Origin: Phlegmacium glaucopus
Taxonomy: Eukaryota; Basidiomycota; Agaricomycetes; Agaricales; Cortinariaceae
Assembly (NCBI GenBank): GCA_015039465.1
Contig: MU130491.1
Location: 107,852-171,851, forward strand
DNA: 64,000 nt
Direction: 5' to 3'
Below, in pieces: positions 20,945 through 31,935 of this stretch. Both the position numbers and the translations under genes were made by a program. The notes under the pieces were generated by a model. The model searched no databases. It had not been told where the DNA came from and saw nothing but the letters and a program-made list of their open reading frames with translations. Each line of letters opens with the position of its first letter. The stretch's first letter is position 1.

Positions 20945-22861
20945 TTACATACTTTCCGAAAGATTCAACACCACATACTTATCTCGCGCCGCGGCGCATT
21001 CCCATATAGCGTCCACCTCTCCTTCTGGCCCACTCACCACTACCACCAACGAGGACGACTTCCTCATCGGCTGATAAACTCTAACGTAATCAACGCCAAT
21101 GTTATTCGTACGCCACCTTCCCCTACCCCGTGACTCTGAACCATAAGTAGAATCAGAAGAAGCAGCTGTGCCAAGCCTCGTCCGTCCTGTATTGTCGGTG
21201 GGATTACCAAATGATAGAGTCAACGATGTTCCCAAATCAGAATCTTCATTGGAAGTTAATGACGATAGTACATCGGCAGGGATATTTGGGATGTCGCTTT
21301 GCATGAGTGAAGACCATGAATCTGAGCTGTCCGGCCACTATAAAATTTCCATTGATCAGCTCAGTGAGTCAAAAGGCAAAAGTAGGAGGTGAGAAGGTAA
21401 AAGCAAGAGATAGGAAGGGTGGGGGGGAAAGGTTGATAAGGTACACACATATATGAGTCGTCTCAATGTACCCTCACCACCTTCCTTGTCAACTCCTCTC
21501 TTCGACCTCGACCCCAAACCCGACCACCAGTCAAACCCAGACCCTTTTTCCCTTAACCCAACCTCAACAAACCCACCACGGTTCAAACAAAGAGGAACTT
21601 TCACGTTCAATATCCCACTTGAACTATAAATTCCAGTCCGTAACGACCTCCTGTTTCTTGCGAACTCGTCAGAGAAAACCAATTCGTAGGTGATATCCTG
21701 GTTGGTTTTGAGTATACGACTAGGGAGTGGCGTTGATAAGTCGATTAACGGGATAGGCGCACTATTCCCGAGAAAAAGAAGAATCAAAGTCGAAAGGTCA
21801 ATATCTGAAAAGTAAAGGGAGAGGTGGACTTACGCGAGCAAGATCTGATCCCGTCGATTCACGATCACCACCTCAGCTTGACCCGTCGCATTTATTCTCG
21901 CATTGAAAGTGATCAACAAATTCCTTCCATTGTCATGATAAAACCTGATGACAGGGTAAACCACAAAAAGGCAGACGATAGCCGCTACAAGCGCCACCAA
22001 AGTCAAAACATTTATTAGTCCTCTGCTCGATACTGCAGGAAACAATCCAGGTGGTTGAGGAAATTTATCGTCTGGATCATGAAGAAAATCATCGTCTGCA
22101 GGTGTAGCAGAACTTAATTCGTCCAAGGAAGGATCATAGGCGTAAGCAATCAAACCTCTGTCTGAAGCTATTGTTCTGGCGGGATACTTTGAGTCGGAGG
22201 ATAATGAAACGATCGAGTCTGCGGAAATCGATAGTATGGAGTTTCTGTTTAGGTGAGAGCGTGAGGGAGGTAGGAGACCTTCTTCAGTAGCTAGGTCTGC
22301 ACGTCGATATAAGATCATGGAACCGCGTGAACCAGAGTGATTTAAGGAGTGATGTGACGCTAAAGCACGACATTCTTCAGAAGCGATACGATTGATGTAT
22401 GTGCTTCCGCGTGATCCCGAACGATGGAAAGGTGAGAGGGGGACCGTCGTAGGTCCAGGGGGTTTGAGCGGCGAAGGAGCGAAGCTCTTGATTGAAGAAA
22501 CCGTTGTTCGTTGAGAACGAGGAATGAAAGTCCCAGTTCCTGATGAACTATAAGTAAGATCAGGAGTTGGATTTCTAAGGGTTGCGGAATCGATCAAAGT
22601 TGGAGGTGAGTTGGATGAAGAAGGTTCGTGAGTAAGTGGGCCGTGGATATATGATGAATGATGCTTTGCAGGACGAGGAAGGGTGGGTAGTATGGAGGAT
22701 GAGTCTAAAGGTTGTAGTTCTGGGGTTGTAGACGTCGACAAGGTCTTTGGTGACTGGAGCATTGCTTCGCCCTCATGATAGCGAGATTGAAAGAGAGGAA
22801 GGTCAAAATCGACTTCGTCGTAGTTTTTCGTCCAACTTGAAGGACCTTTGGACTCTGACAT
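20945..22861 (-). CDS. SKN1/KRE6-like membrane protein, apparently lacking the GH16 catalytic core
   Basis: Kre6/Skn1 proteins are type II membrane proteins of the secretory pathway needed for beta-1,6-glucan synthesis. The start is MSESKGPSSWTKNYDEVDF at 22861. A long Ser/Pro-rich cytoplasmic part follows, then one membrane segment (VLTLVALVAAIVCLFVVYPVI) near 22000-21930, then NATGQ. After an intron, PLIDLSTP and YELVFSDEF match the start of the family's lumenal domain, and SSGILNVK..LCLNRGGFVEVGLR resembles the SGMLQSWNK..CF.GGY.EV segment. The last exon has IGVDYVRVYQP, like the family's C-terminal VDYVRVYQ. Roughly 60-70 residues are missing after SDEF, and no EIDxxE catalytic motif was found. 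It may be a non-catalytic paralog or a decaying copy; splice signals and frames look intact. Confidence 0.6.
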
Positions 22862-24241
22862 TGAAAAAGGAAGGAACAAGAGAGGGGAATGGCCGACGGA
22901 CGGTGAGTAGCACAGCGACCGTGGTCCATTAGTCACTTGTCACCTCATGACATATATCACGTCACAACCCACTGATGTCCTCATGCATTTACGATACCGG
23001 TGACTCAACTATAAATTACTGCCCAAAAATGTCTAACTCGCTCAATAATATTCCAATGAATCACTGTGAAGTCAATCCAAAAATTACCCTACAGACACGG
23101 AGATTACACCTGGTCGGAGATTACACCTGGTCTCTCATTCCAAAATCATGGTTGCATGGTTGTTGCACGGTCATCACAGCCCATCGTGGGCTTCATGGCT
23201 TGCGCCTTTTCAGTGTGTTGTTATAACATTGTCATTGCACTGAGGGCGGGGGGCGATCCATGATGCTTGCGATTGGTATATCCCTCTATATACATTTTGT
23301 GCGTGTACCTTTGTCGATCATGATGATATGTTGGAACGTGCAAATCCTGACGACAGTGAAGTGGCGTCCATCCCTAAGCCTCATGCTTTAAACTACTTCC
23401 CATACTTCCCACACGAAGGGAGATTACGAAGCGCAAGCCAGGCCAAAGAAGCTTTACCTCGTGTACATACACCCGGTATGCGGAGATCTTTCCGTGATCC
23501 CTCCAGCTTCAAACATGCGGAAAGAGACAAGTTGTCAATACAAAATCCGTTAACTCCAAGCTGATAAGCCATTTATAGCGTTTACATATCCATATTAAAT
23601 TATCATGGACCAATATACACGTCACAGGAGCCAAGACCGAACCCAAAATGAGCTGAGGTAAACTTGTAGGTACCCCTGATGTCAACTTTACAGATACCGA
23701 CAATCGGGGGTTGGAAATCATCAACATCCGCTCTTTCGCGCGTTCGACACAGGCCAGCGTTTTGAGAAACTCTTGCTCGGTCACTTGGTTGTAAGCAACT
23801 CAATACGTTTGTCATGCGTGCGGAGAGCAACCTCGAGTGTAACCTGAGCTAGACATGCAACGGGAACCACCTGGATCAGAGGAGATGATAGGATATTAAG
23901 AAGAGAGGGTTACTTGTGTTAATTCTTGGGTCTTTCTACCATTTCGCGCGTCTACTTCAAAGTTGTCCCACTGACTCAGACGCTTTTACATCCAGGTGTA
24001 TCGCTCCCGAAGTCGGATGTGTATTTACCTCTCGAATATCAATGATTGGCTTGGTAGTTCGTCGGACGACTGTATGCAATTAAAGTCATCAAAATGGAAG
24101 ATGGAAGAACAATACTCTCTTAATCGACTGCGGTGTTTTTACTAAAAGTCTATTTAGCTATCATCCCGCACCCATCTCTATCAGAAATGATCAAAGTGGT
24201 AAAATCTGTTGGAATATCGAGCACACCGCAAGACATTGTTG
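22862..24241. other. Intergenic region without a recognisable gene
   Basis: Only short frames occur. The longest plausible one (23328-23564, 78 codons, MLERANPDDSEVASIPKPH) has no recognisable motif. A short direct repeat GGAGATTACACCTGGTC occurs twice at about 23099-23131. Confidence 0.5.
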
Positions 24242-24249
24242 GGTGCCCG

Positions 24250-24690
24250 TAGCGATGTTACGGCTCGGCTCGGCTCGGCTTAGGCTTGACACGGCCTCTA
24301 AAAATCCAGGCCCGAGCCGTAGGCCGAAATTTAGGACGGCTTGGGCTCGGCCTGGGCTCAGGCCGCGGCTTTTTCCCACACGGTTAGAAGGTATGAGGGG
24401 CAACAAAATTTGTGTGAAATCAAACCAAAAAATGACCGTAAATGACCGCAAATGGTAATATTATCAATTGCACTCTGTTACAGTGCTCATCAAAAAATCA
24501 AATTCCTCCCTTAAGACTATCAAAAATGCAAATTTCGAGGCTCAGACCCAGGCCGTGCCTAAGCCGCGGCTCACGGCCTGAAACATCTGAAGCCCAAGCC
24601 GTAGGCCGTCAAAGCCGTTGGTACGGCTTTCTCACGGCCTGGCTCGGCTTGACGGCTTGCGGCTTTGAAGCCGAGCCTTTCACATCACTA
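24250..24690. mobile_element. Non-autonomous hAT element with perfect 8-bp target duplication
   Basis: The 441-bp element is bounded by identical octamers GGTGCCCG (24242-24249 and 24691-24698), the duplication length typical of hAT elements. Ends read inward are TAGCGATGTTACGGCTCGGC on the left and TAGTGATGTGAAAGGCTCGG on the right. The subterminal regions are built from GGCTCG/CGAGCC motifs in both orientations. The centre (24390-24530) is AT-rich and non-coding. Confidence 0.85.
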
Positions 24691-24812
24691 GGTGCCCGGC
24701 CCTTACATTCTTGTGGCCCACTAGTCCCTTTTTACCTCGTATCATTCCAGACCATTCCTAATTCCACTTTATTGTTTCGTATCTACATAAGTACATAGTT
24801 ATAATAACGAAT

Positions 24813-24834
24813 ACCCTCGCGCGATTGCGAGGGT
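24813..24834. other. Short perfect hairpin
   Basis: ACCCTCGC and GCGAGGGT form an 8-bp stem around a 6-nt loop. It lies in the otherwise featureless stretch 24699-25059 downstream of the first NACHT gene (minus strand). It could fold in a 3' transcript, but no function is supported. Confidence 0.5.
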
Positions 24835-25059
24835 CCACTGCTATCCCGAGTGAGCTTGTAGAACAGCTCATTTTAACAAAATCTTCTGTTATCAGTCTGG
24901 GAACTCTTTATGTACAGTGTATTCATATCCAAAACTACCAGGGCTTGTCTCAACTCAGCACTTTGTTGATATAGCTATCACCTCCATCCTGCTACCACTA
25001 ACTTTCCCTTTTCTTCCTACATCACATGGCAGCAGCTGCAATTGCTTTCTTGTTTAGTC

Positions 25060-27913
25060 TTAGATTGTTTCTGTGCTTGTGCAAACACCAGACAAATAAC
25101 AATCAGCTTGAAGATGAGAATGGAGTATGCTCTGAATACCTACATTTGCAGAATTTTGGACTTCAATTATTGGATAAGAATGACTGGCTTTTGGACCATC
25201 TTTAGGCACAACCTGTACCATACATGTTACAGTTCAATTTTTAGATTCAAAAATAAGAAGAATGTCTTACAAGGTCATCTATTTCTTCTGACTGATCCAT
25301 TATGAAATTATTATCTGAAACTTCAGAGACATTGCATCTCTGTAAGACATTCAGTATTAAATTATAATATATAGAGCAAATAAACAGACCAAGATATAAG
25401 CTTCTATTGCTTCAACAGTTGCTCTGTGACCTTCAAACAGATTATCTTGGAAATCAGAAGGAAGTTCATTATTTTGTAAGAGCACTGCAAGGCTCTTTGA
25501 TGGAGATGCCTTGGGGAGACAATATGGAAGGCATGAAAAAGCACATGCCAAACATTCTTCTTGTGTGATGAACATGATGGATGTCAATGACTCTTGTGAA
25601 CTTTGTGGTGCAGTATCAGAATAAACCTGATCTCTGATCAGGATTAAAGTGAGTCAATACAGGCTGAAAGAAAACTGTAAGAGATAAATGTAAAACATAC
25701 ATAGAGGGTCCAAAAAGACACTTGGAAAATGCTGTTGCAAGAGTTGCAAATTTACCATCATTGATGTAAAATTCTTTGGAATGTAAAGGATCTGCCAAGA
25801 ATGTTGATAACATGGTGTGATATTTGGCCATATATTCTTCACTCTGAAGCCATGGAAATGGAAAAAGCAAAGGATGAAAGGGACTCCAAACCATTTTAAG
25901 AGCTGAGCTATCCCAATCAATTGCCAGAATGTGCATGATAATACGAGAGTATTGGAGGAAGTTGGGAAGCATCACAGCAGTCACCATCAGTTGAGCCAGT
26001 TTTGACTCAGTCATCAAAAGAGCCAGTTTAGACATCAGGTGCTCATTCCAGGAAAGAAGATGATGAGAATACAGATCTTTTCCTGAAGGATGCTTCTGTG
26101 ACTACAATAACATATGCATCAATAGTTATGAAAAGGTGAAGCAATTACATACATGTTCTTTGAGCCAATCAAATACATAGGAAACATGCTTCATAACTAT
26201 ATTCAGTGAATGCCAGGTGGTCAGAAAACCATAGAAGTCAAAGTCAGACAAGTTATCTAGTAGTTCAGGTGTTGGAGAAGAGAGTGGACAGTGCATTATA
26301 AATGCTTCAGCACAGGATTTCTGGCTTGCATCTTCAAAGTAGGGTTGTGAGTATGAAATGAGTATAAGTTAGTTGTTGAAAATGTGACCTTTGGACGCAG
26401 AGAGATCAGTTTTTGAAAGATACTTTAGGAAGTACTGTGTTAGATTTGCGTGTGCATTACCAGCATCAATATAGAACTGCGCCGACCGTGATTTATCCAA
26501 AAGGAAATCACCCAATGAAGCATGCAAAATGCGAATCACCGATAATGATTCATTCAACATGCCTCCCGACGAAGCATACAAGCTGGAACTCCTATCGGTG
26601 CCGGGGGATGGGACATCCATAATGGAGTGCAGGTCACTCAGTATGATAAAGACATCTCCATGACGGAGGAAGAAAATGTTTTCGAGAAGTTGGGGAGTTA
26701 TCATCATGTCGGTCTGCGTCAACACAAGCAAACTCAAGATCTCCATTACCCTGTCGATGTTTTGAACTGTTGAGAAGATATGGATGTAGAGCGCATCAAG
26801 TTCGGCAAATGGGGTATCGATCCCAGGGTTGGAAAGCCCGAAGACGATATCTAGTCGGTCAGTAGGCCAGTGATGAGGAGAGTCGAGATATTTCATGACC
26901 GTAGAAGCGTAAATGAATTGCCCAGATGATTTTTGGACAAGGCGAACGAGATCAGAATCTGACGGCCATTTAGGAGGAAGAATGTTGCGTAGGGGATGGT
27001 TCTGCTTAATTTCGTCAAATCTCGATTGGAGAAACAACTTGATATCGTCATCGGGACAATAGGAATCATCCAACGCCAGATATCTCGTCATTGAACATAA
27101 GGGTTCCACATGGAAAGCGTCCCGGATCATCTGTTCAGAACGACTGGCAATCAAAAAAGAGATTGGTAGAGGGATTTGTTGAACGGCTTTAGCGAGGACT
27201 GATAGGATGTATCGTTGGACTTTTGCTGTGCCGCATTCATCGAGACCGTCAATAATGATGAGTTTTGGACCTGAACGAAAGGAAGCTGCATCCTTCTCAT
27301 CCAACAGCGCGTGGCGTAAAGGGTCAACTACCAAATTGCGAATTTGGGCCTCTAGTGAACGGGAAAGAATCAACGGGTCTCGCTCTAAGATGTCTTCCAC
27401 ATATTTTCGAATAGCGGGCATAGACAGGCAGAGTTGATATACGAGGGTAGGGATGAGACGGGATTCGTCGTTGCGACCCACAGCTGTACGAGAAAAGAAG
27501 AAACTGGCTGCCAGAAGGTTCGCCTCGTAGCATAATTCTGCGATAGACTGTGCTATGGCAGATTTACCTGCGCCAGCAGGACCGTAGAGCCACATGAAGA
27601 AGCATATCTTTTGTAGATCGTTTATCCAGGTCATGATGTGTTGGAGGACGGCGATACGAGTGGAAGGGTGACATTTCGGAGGATCGTATCTTTCGGATGA
27701 ATTGTGAAAAGCGCCAGGGGCAATAGAATTGGTGAGTAAGTCCATGCCTACCATATCTCATCGTGAATACTTAGAGCACAACTCAATGTCATGTTACTCA
27801 CCTTTCCGCCCCTCGCCAGTGAAGTACGAATGATTGTGAAAGTCTCCTTGTACTGCATTGAAAGTACCCCCCGTAACTAAAGAATTGTTTATGGTGTTGT
27901 CTGGTATCGACAT
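25060..27913 (-). CDS. NACHT-domain STAND NTPase, nwd2-like (copy A)
   Basis: STAND NTPases are signalling switches, and in fungi many are linked to non-self recognition and programmed cell death. Exon 1 starts at 27913 (MSIPDNTINNSLVTGG, then TFNAVQGDFHNHSYF). An intron of about 90 nt leads to the main exon (about 27745-26400), which contains DPPKCHPSTR, the P-loop GPAGAGKS, the Walker B-like LIIIDGLDEC, LIASRSEQM and a helical region. The frame closes at 26369. An unusual GTCACA...AG intron would join it to DASQKSCAEAFIMHCP and further C-terminal exons to 25060 (stop TAA). The C-terminal part (about 300 residues, LLDDLSDFDFYGFLTTWHS, LLFPFPWL, HSKEFYI) has no recognisable WD40, TPR or ankyrin repeats. 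Head-to-head with copy B. Confidence 0.8.
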
Positions 27914-28339
27914 GAGTCCGACTTCGATGCGAAAGCAGACCAGCACTCAGCGTTAGCTTGTGGGATGGGAAGTTCTTCTAAAGTTGACTGGAGAAGGAAT
28001 AGGGTCTGATGTAGCTATAGGTTTCCGTGTCGAATAACAGTTGTAGACCTGATTATTACAGGCTTGACGATCGAATGCGTGATTGCAAGATGATAATCAT
28101 CAATCTGACGGTTGAACGTTACATAAGCGTTGACGTTGAGTACTCGTTTTGGGTTATTATGTTCTCAACATTCAAATTTCGTTCATCAACCACCATCACC
28201 ACCTACCACGTCAAACCGCTATGAAATGCGAATTCCAACATCAACATGGGCAACGAGCGAAAGTGATGAAAAACAACAAAAACGAGTGGTATTTGTGTAC
28301 CAAATCTGTACAGCAAGCCAACGCGGCTGCCCGGTGGAT

Positions 28340-28480
28340 ACTTATTTATCTCTTTTATCTTATCTATCATTTCATTCTTATTTTTATTACTTATCATTCT
28401 ATTATCACATGCTTGAAGCCTTTTAGTTACCTACTTTCGTATAAATATGAGTCTTGTCTCCTTTGTGTGACAACAAACGT
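28340..28480 (+). repeat. T-rich dispersed repeat, possible LTR remnant (copy 1)
   Basis: The stretch TTTATCTTATCTATCATTTC, followed by CACATGCTTGAAGCC and TTTTAGTTACCTA, closely parallels 32385-32520. The block is followed by a TATAAATATGAG and a CTTTGTGTGACAACAA end, which resembles the R/U5 end of an LTR. Termini are not defined. Confidence 0.4.
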
Positions 28481-28839
28481 TTGCTAAAGTCACATAGCCT
28501 GAGGGCCATTGCTTGCATGGCATTTACGAGTCCCTCCATAAGTGGTTCGTTTTTTTACTAAGCAGCCATTCTAGGTGGTTTGTTGTTGAATGCCAGTTTA
28601 TAAACAATAAACTCATCTTGAAGAAAATGAGGACACACTCATGCACTAAGAATTCCTATTATATTTATTCTTGATAAATTATAACCAGATCAGGCAGCGG
28701 TTAGCGTAATGGTTGTTGAAGTTCGGAAAAAGATGAGGGAAGGAATGCCTATGACCGCGGTGTTACTAAAAATAGAACACGGCGTTTGCCGGCGTATTAA
28801 GCGTCAACAAAATCCTGGTGGAGACCGCTCCATAAAAGA

Positions 28840-28863
28840 ACGAGTCCTATAAATAGGACTCGT
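28840..28863 (+). promoter_or_regulatory. TATA box inside a perfect palindrome
   Basis: ACGAGTCCTAT and its exact inverse ATAGGACTCGT flank a central AA, so TATAAATA sits in the middle of an 11+2+11 inverted repeat. It is about 224 bp upstream of the copy B start codon and is the best core-promoter candidate for that gene. The symmetry could serve a dimeric regulator or fold as a transcript hairpin. Confidence 0.5.
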
Positions 28864-29086
28864 AACTGTCACATCACGAAATTGTCATACTCGTTCAGCT
28901 GTGACCTTCGCAAACACGGTTGACCGTGTAATAATCCAATCCACAAATTTTATTCGACACGGAAACCTATCGCTGCATCAGACATCACCGGATTGCTTTC
29001 TTTCTTCTTAAGTCAACTTTAGAAGACCCTTCCATTGTGCAAGTTGACGCTGAGTGCTGGTCTGCTTTCGCAGCGAAGTTTGGCTC

Positions 29087-31935
29087 ATGTCGATACCATC
29101 CAACACCATCAACAATTCTTTACTTACGGGCGCTACCTTTAATGCAGTACAAGGAGACTTTCACACTCATTCATACTTCACTGGCGAGGGGCGGAAAGGT
29201 GAGTAACATGACATTGAGTCTAGTACTCTAACTCTAAGTATTCACGATGAGATTTGGTAGGCATGGACTTACTCACCAATTCTATTGCCCCTGGCGCCTT
29301 TCACAATTCGTCTGAAAGATACGATCCTCCAAAATGTCACCCTTCTACTCGTATCGCCGTCCTCCAACACATCATGACCTGGATAAACGATCTACAAAAG
29401 ATATGCTTCTTCATGTGGCTCTACGGTCCGGCTGGCGCAGGTAAATCTGCCATCGCACAGTCTATCGCAGAACTATGCTACGAGGCGAATCTTCTGGCAG
29501 CCAGTTTCTTCTTTTCTCGTACAGCTGGAGGTCGCAACGACGAATCCCGTCTCATCCCTACTCTGGTATATCAACTCTGTCTGTCTATGCCCGCTATTCG
29601 AAAATATGTGGAAGACATCGTAGACCGAGACCCGTTGGTTCTTTCCCGTTCACTAGAGGCCCAAATTCGCAGTTTGGTGGCTGACCCTTTACGCCGCGCG
29701 CTGTTGGATGAGAGGGATGCAATCTCGCTTCGTTCAGGTCCAAAACTCATCATTATTGACGGTCTCGATGAATGCGGCACAGTCAAAGTCCAACGATACA
29801 TCCTATCAGTCCTCGTTAAAGCCGTTCAACAGATCCCTGTACCGATATCGTTTCTGATCGCTAGCCGTCCTGAACAGATGATCCGAGACGCCTTCTATGA
29901 GGAACCCTTATGTTCAATGACGAGACATCTGGCGTTGGATGATTCTTATCGTCCCGATGACGATATCAAGTTGTTTCTCCATTCAAGATTTGACGAAATT
30001 AAGCAGAACCATCCTTTACACGAGCTCCTTCCTCCTAAATGGCCATCGGATTCTGATCTCGTTCGCCTTGTCCTAAAATCATCTGGACAGTTCATTTACG
30101 CTTCAACGGTCATGAAATATCTCGACTCTCCTCATCACTGGCCCACTGACCGACTAGATATCGTCTTCGGGCTTTCCAACCCTGGGATCGATACCCCATT
30201 CGCCGCACTGGATGCGCTCTACATCCATATCTTCTCAACAGTTCAAAACATCGACAGGGCGTTGGAGATCTTGAGTTTGCTTCTGTTGACGCAGATCAAG
30301 AAGTCAATAACTTCTCAACTGCTCGAAAACATATTCTTCCTCCGTCATGGAGACGTCTATATCATATTAAGCGACTTGCACTCCATTTTGAACGTCCCCT
30401 CCCCCGTCACCGATAGGAGTTCCAGCTCGTATGCTTCATCAAAACGCATGTTAAAGAAATCGTCGTCGGTGATTCGCATTTTGCACGCTTCATTGGGTGA
30501 TTTCCTTTTGGATAAATCACGGTCGGCGCAGTTCTACATTGATGCTGGTAATGCACACACAAATTTAACACGGTACTTCTTAAAGTATCTTTCAAAGACT
30601 GATCTCTCTGCATCTAAAGGTCACATTTCCAACTAACTTATACTCATTTCATACTTACAACCCTTACTTTGAAGATGAAAGCCACAAATTCTGTGCTGAA
30701 GCATTTATAATGCATTGCCCACTCTCTTCTCCAACACCTGAACTACTAGATGACTTGTCTGACTTTGACTTCTATGGTTTTCTGACCACCTGGCATTCAT
30801 CAGAGATAGTTATGAAGCATGTTTCCTATGTATTTGATTGGCTCAAAGAACATGTATGTAATTACTCCACCTTTCCAAAACTATTGATGCAGATATTATT
30901 TTAGTCACATAAGAATCCTTCTGGAAAAAATCTGTATTCTCATCATCTCTGTTCTTGGGATGAATATCTGAGGTCTCAAGTGGGCCTTCTGAGGACTTGC
31001 TCAAAACCAGCTCAACTGATGGTGACTGCTGTCATGCTTCCCAAATTCTTCCAATACTGTCCTATTATCCTGGAAATTCTGCCAATTGATTTGGATAGAG
31101 AAGCTTCTGAGATATTTCGCAATGCCTATCTTCCTTTGCTCTTTCCATTTCATTGGGATGAGAAGGAAGAATATTTGCCCAAATATCACATCATGTTATC
31201 AAACTTCTTGGGTGATCCTTTACATTCCAAAGAATTTTACATTGATGATAGTAAATATGCAACTCTTGCAGCAGCATTTGCCAACTATCTTTTTGGATCA
31301 TCTATGTATGTTTTTTTTACCTTTATCTCTTACGGTTTCCTTTCAATCTCTATTGACTTAACTTTAATCCTGATCAGGCACAGGGCTCATTCCAGATACC
31401 AGATATCTGAACAAGGCTTAGCATGTGTTTTTTCATGCCTTCCAGACTGCCTTCACAAGGCATCTCCATCAAAAAGCCTTGCACTACTCTTACAAAATCA
31501 TGAACTCCCTTCTGTTTTCCAAGACAATCTGTTTGAAGGCCACAGAGCAACTGTTGCAGCAATAGAAGCTTATATCTTGGTCTGTTTATTTTCTATATGT
31601 TTAAATTTAATACTGAACCTTCTATAGAGATGCAATGTCTCTGAAGTTCCAGCTAATAATTTCATCATAGATCATTCAGATGAAATAGATGAGCCTGTAA
31701 TATTTTCTTCTTATTTTTGAATCTAAAATTTGAACATTAACATGTCTGTTTGATTGGTGGAATTCAGGAATGTATGGTACACCTTGTGCCTAAAGATGGT
31801 CCAAAAGCCAGTCATTCTAATCCAACAATTGAGGTTGGAAATTCTTCAATTGTAGGTATCCAGAGCACACCCAATTCTCATCTTCAATCTGACTATTCTT
31901 TGTCTGGTGTTTGTACATGCACAGAAACAATCTGA
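29087..31935 (+). CDS. NACHT-domain STAND NTPase, nwd2-like (copy B)
   Basis: Exon 1 (29087-29198) encodes MSIPSNTINNSLLTGATFN, then VQGDFHTHSYFTGEGRK. It ends at a GTGAGT donor; exon 2 begins at 29261 (MDLLTNSIAPGAFHNS). The NTPase exon has CHPSTR, GPAGAGKS, LIIIDGLDEC and LIASRPEQM and is nearly identical to copies A and C. The frame closes at 30636 unless a GTCACA...GAAG intron is used, which restores the frame to DESHKFCAEAFIMHCP. Later exons include LLFPFHWDEKEEYLPKYH, HSKEFYIDD and SKSLALLLQNHELPSVF. The final exon (GVCTCTETI, stop at 31935) is reached by two further normal introns. The continuous exon chain suggests an intact gene of roughly 800 residues. The C-terminal fold is unknown. 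Confidence 0.82.

Larger units (their letters stand above)
27914..29086. promoter_or_regulatory. Divergent promoter region between NACHT copies A and B
   Basis: This 1.17-kb spacer separates two head-to-head NACHT genes. Its outer parts are inverted copies of each other: GTTTCCGTGTCGAATAA near 28020 reappears in inverted form near 28955. The inverted repeat of the two genes therefore extends through their 5' flanks. The central part (about 28060-28900) is unique. It contains a TATA-bearing palindrome at 28840-28863 and a T-rich segment related to one at 32.4 kb. Confidence 0.6.

Noticed and set aside
28680..28740. A-box-like TAGCGTAATGG in the NACHT intergenic region
   Set aside because: No matching B-box or foldable arms follow.
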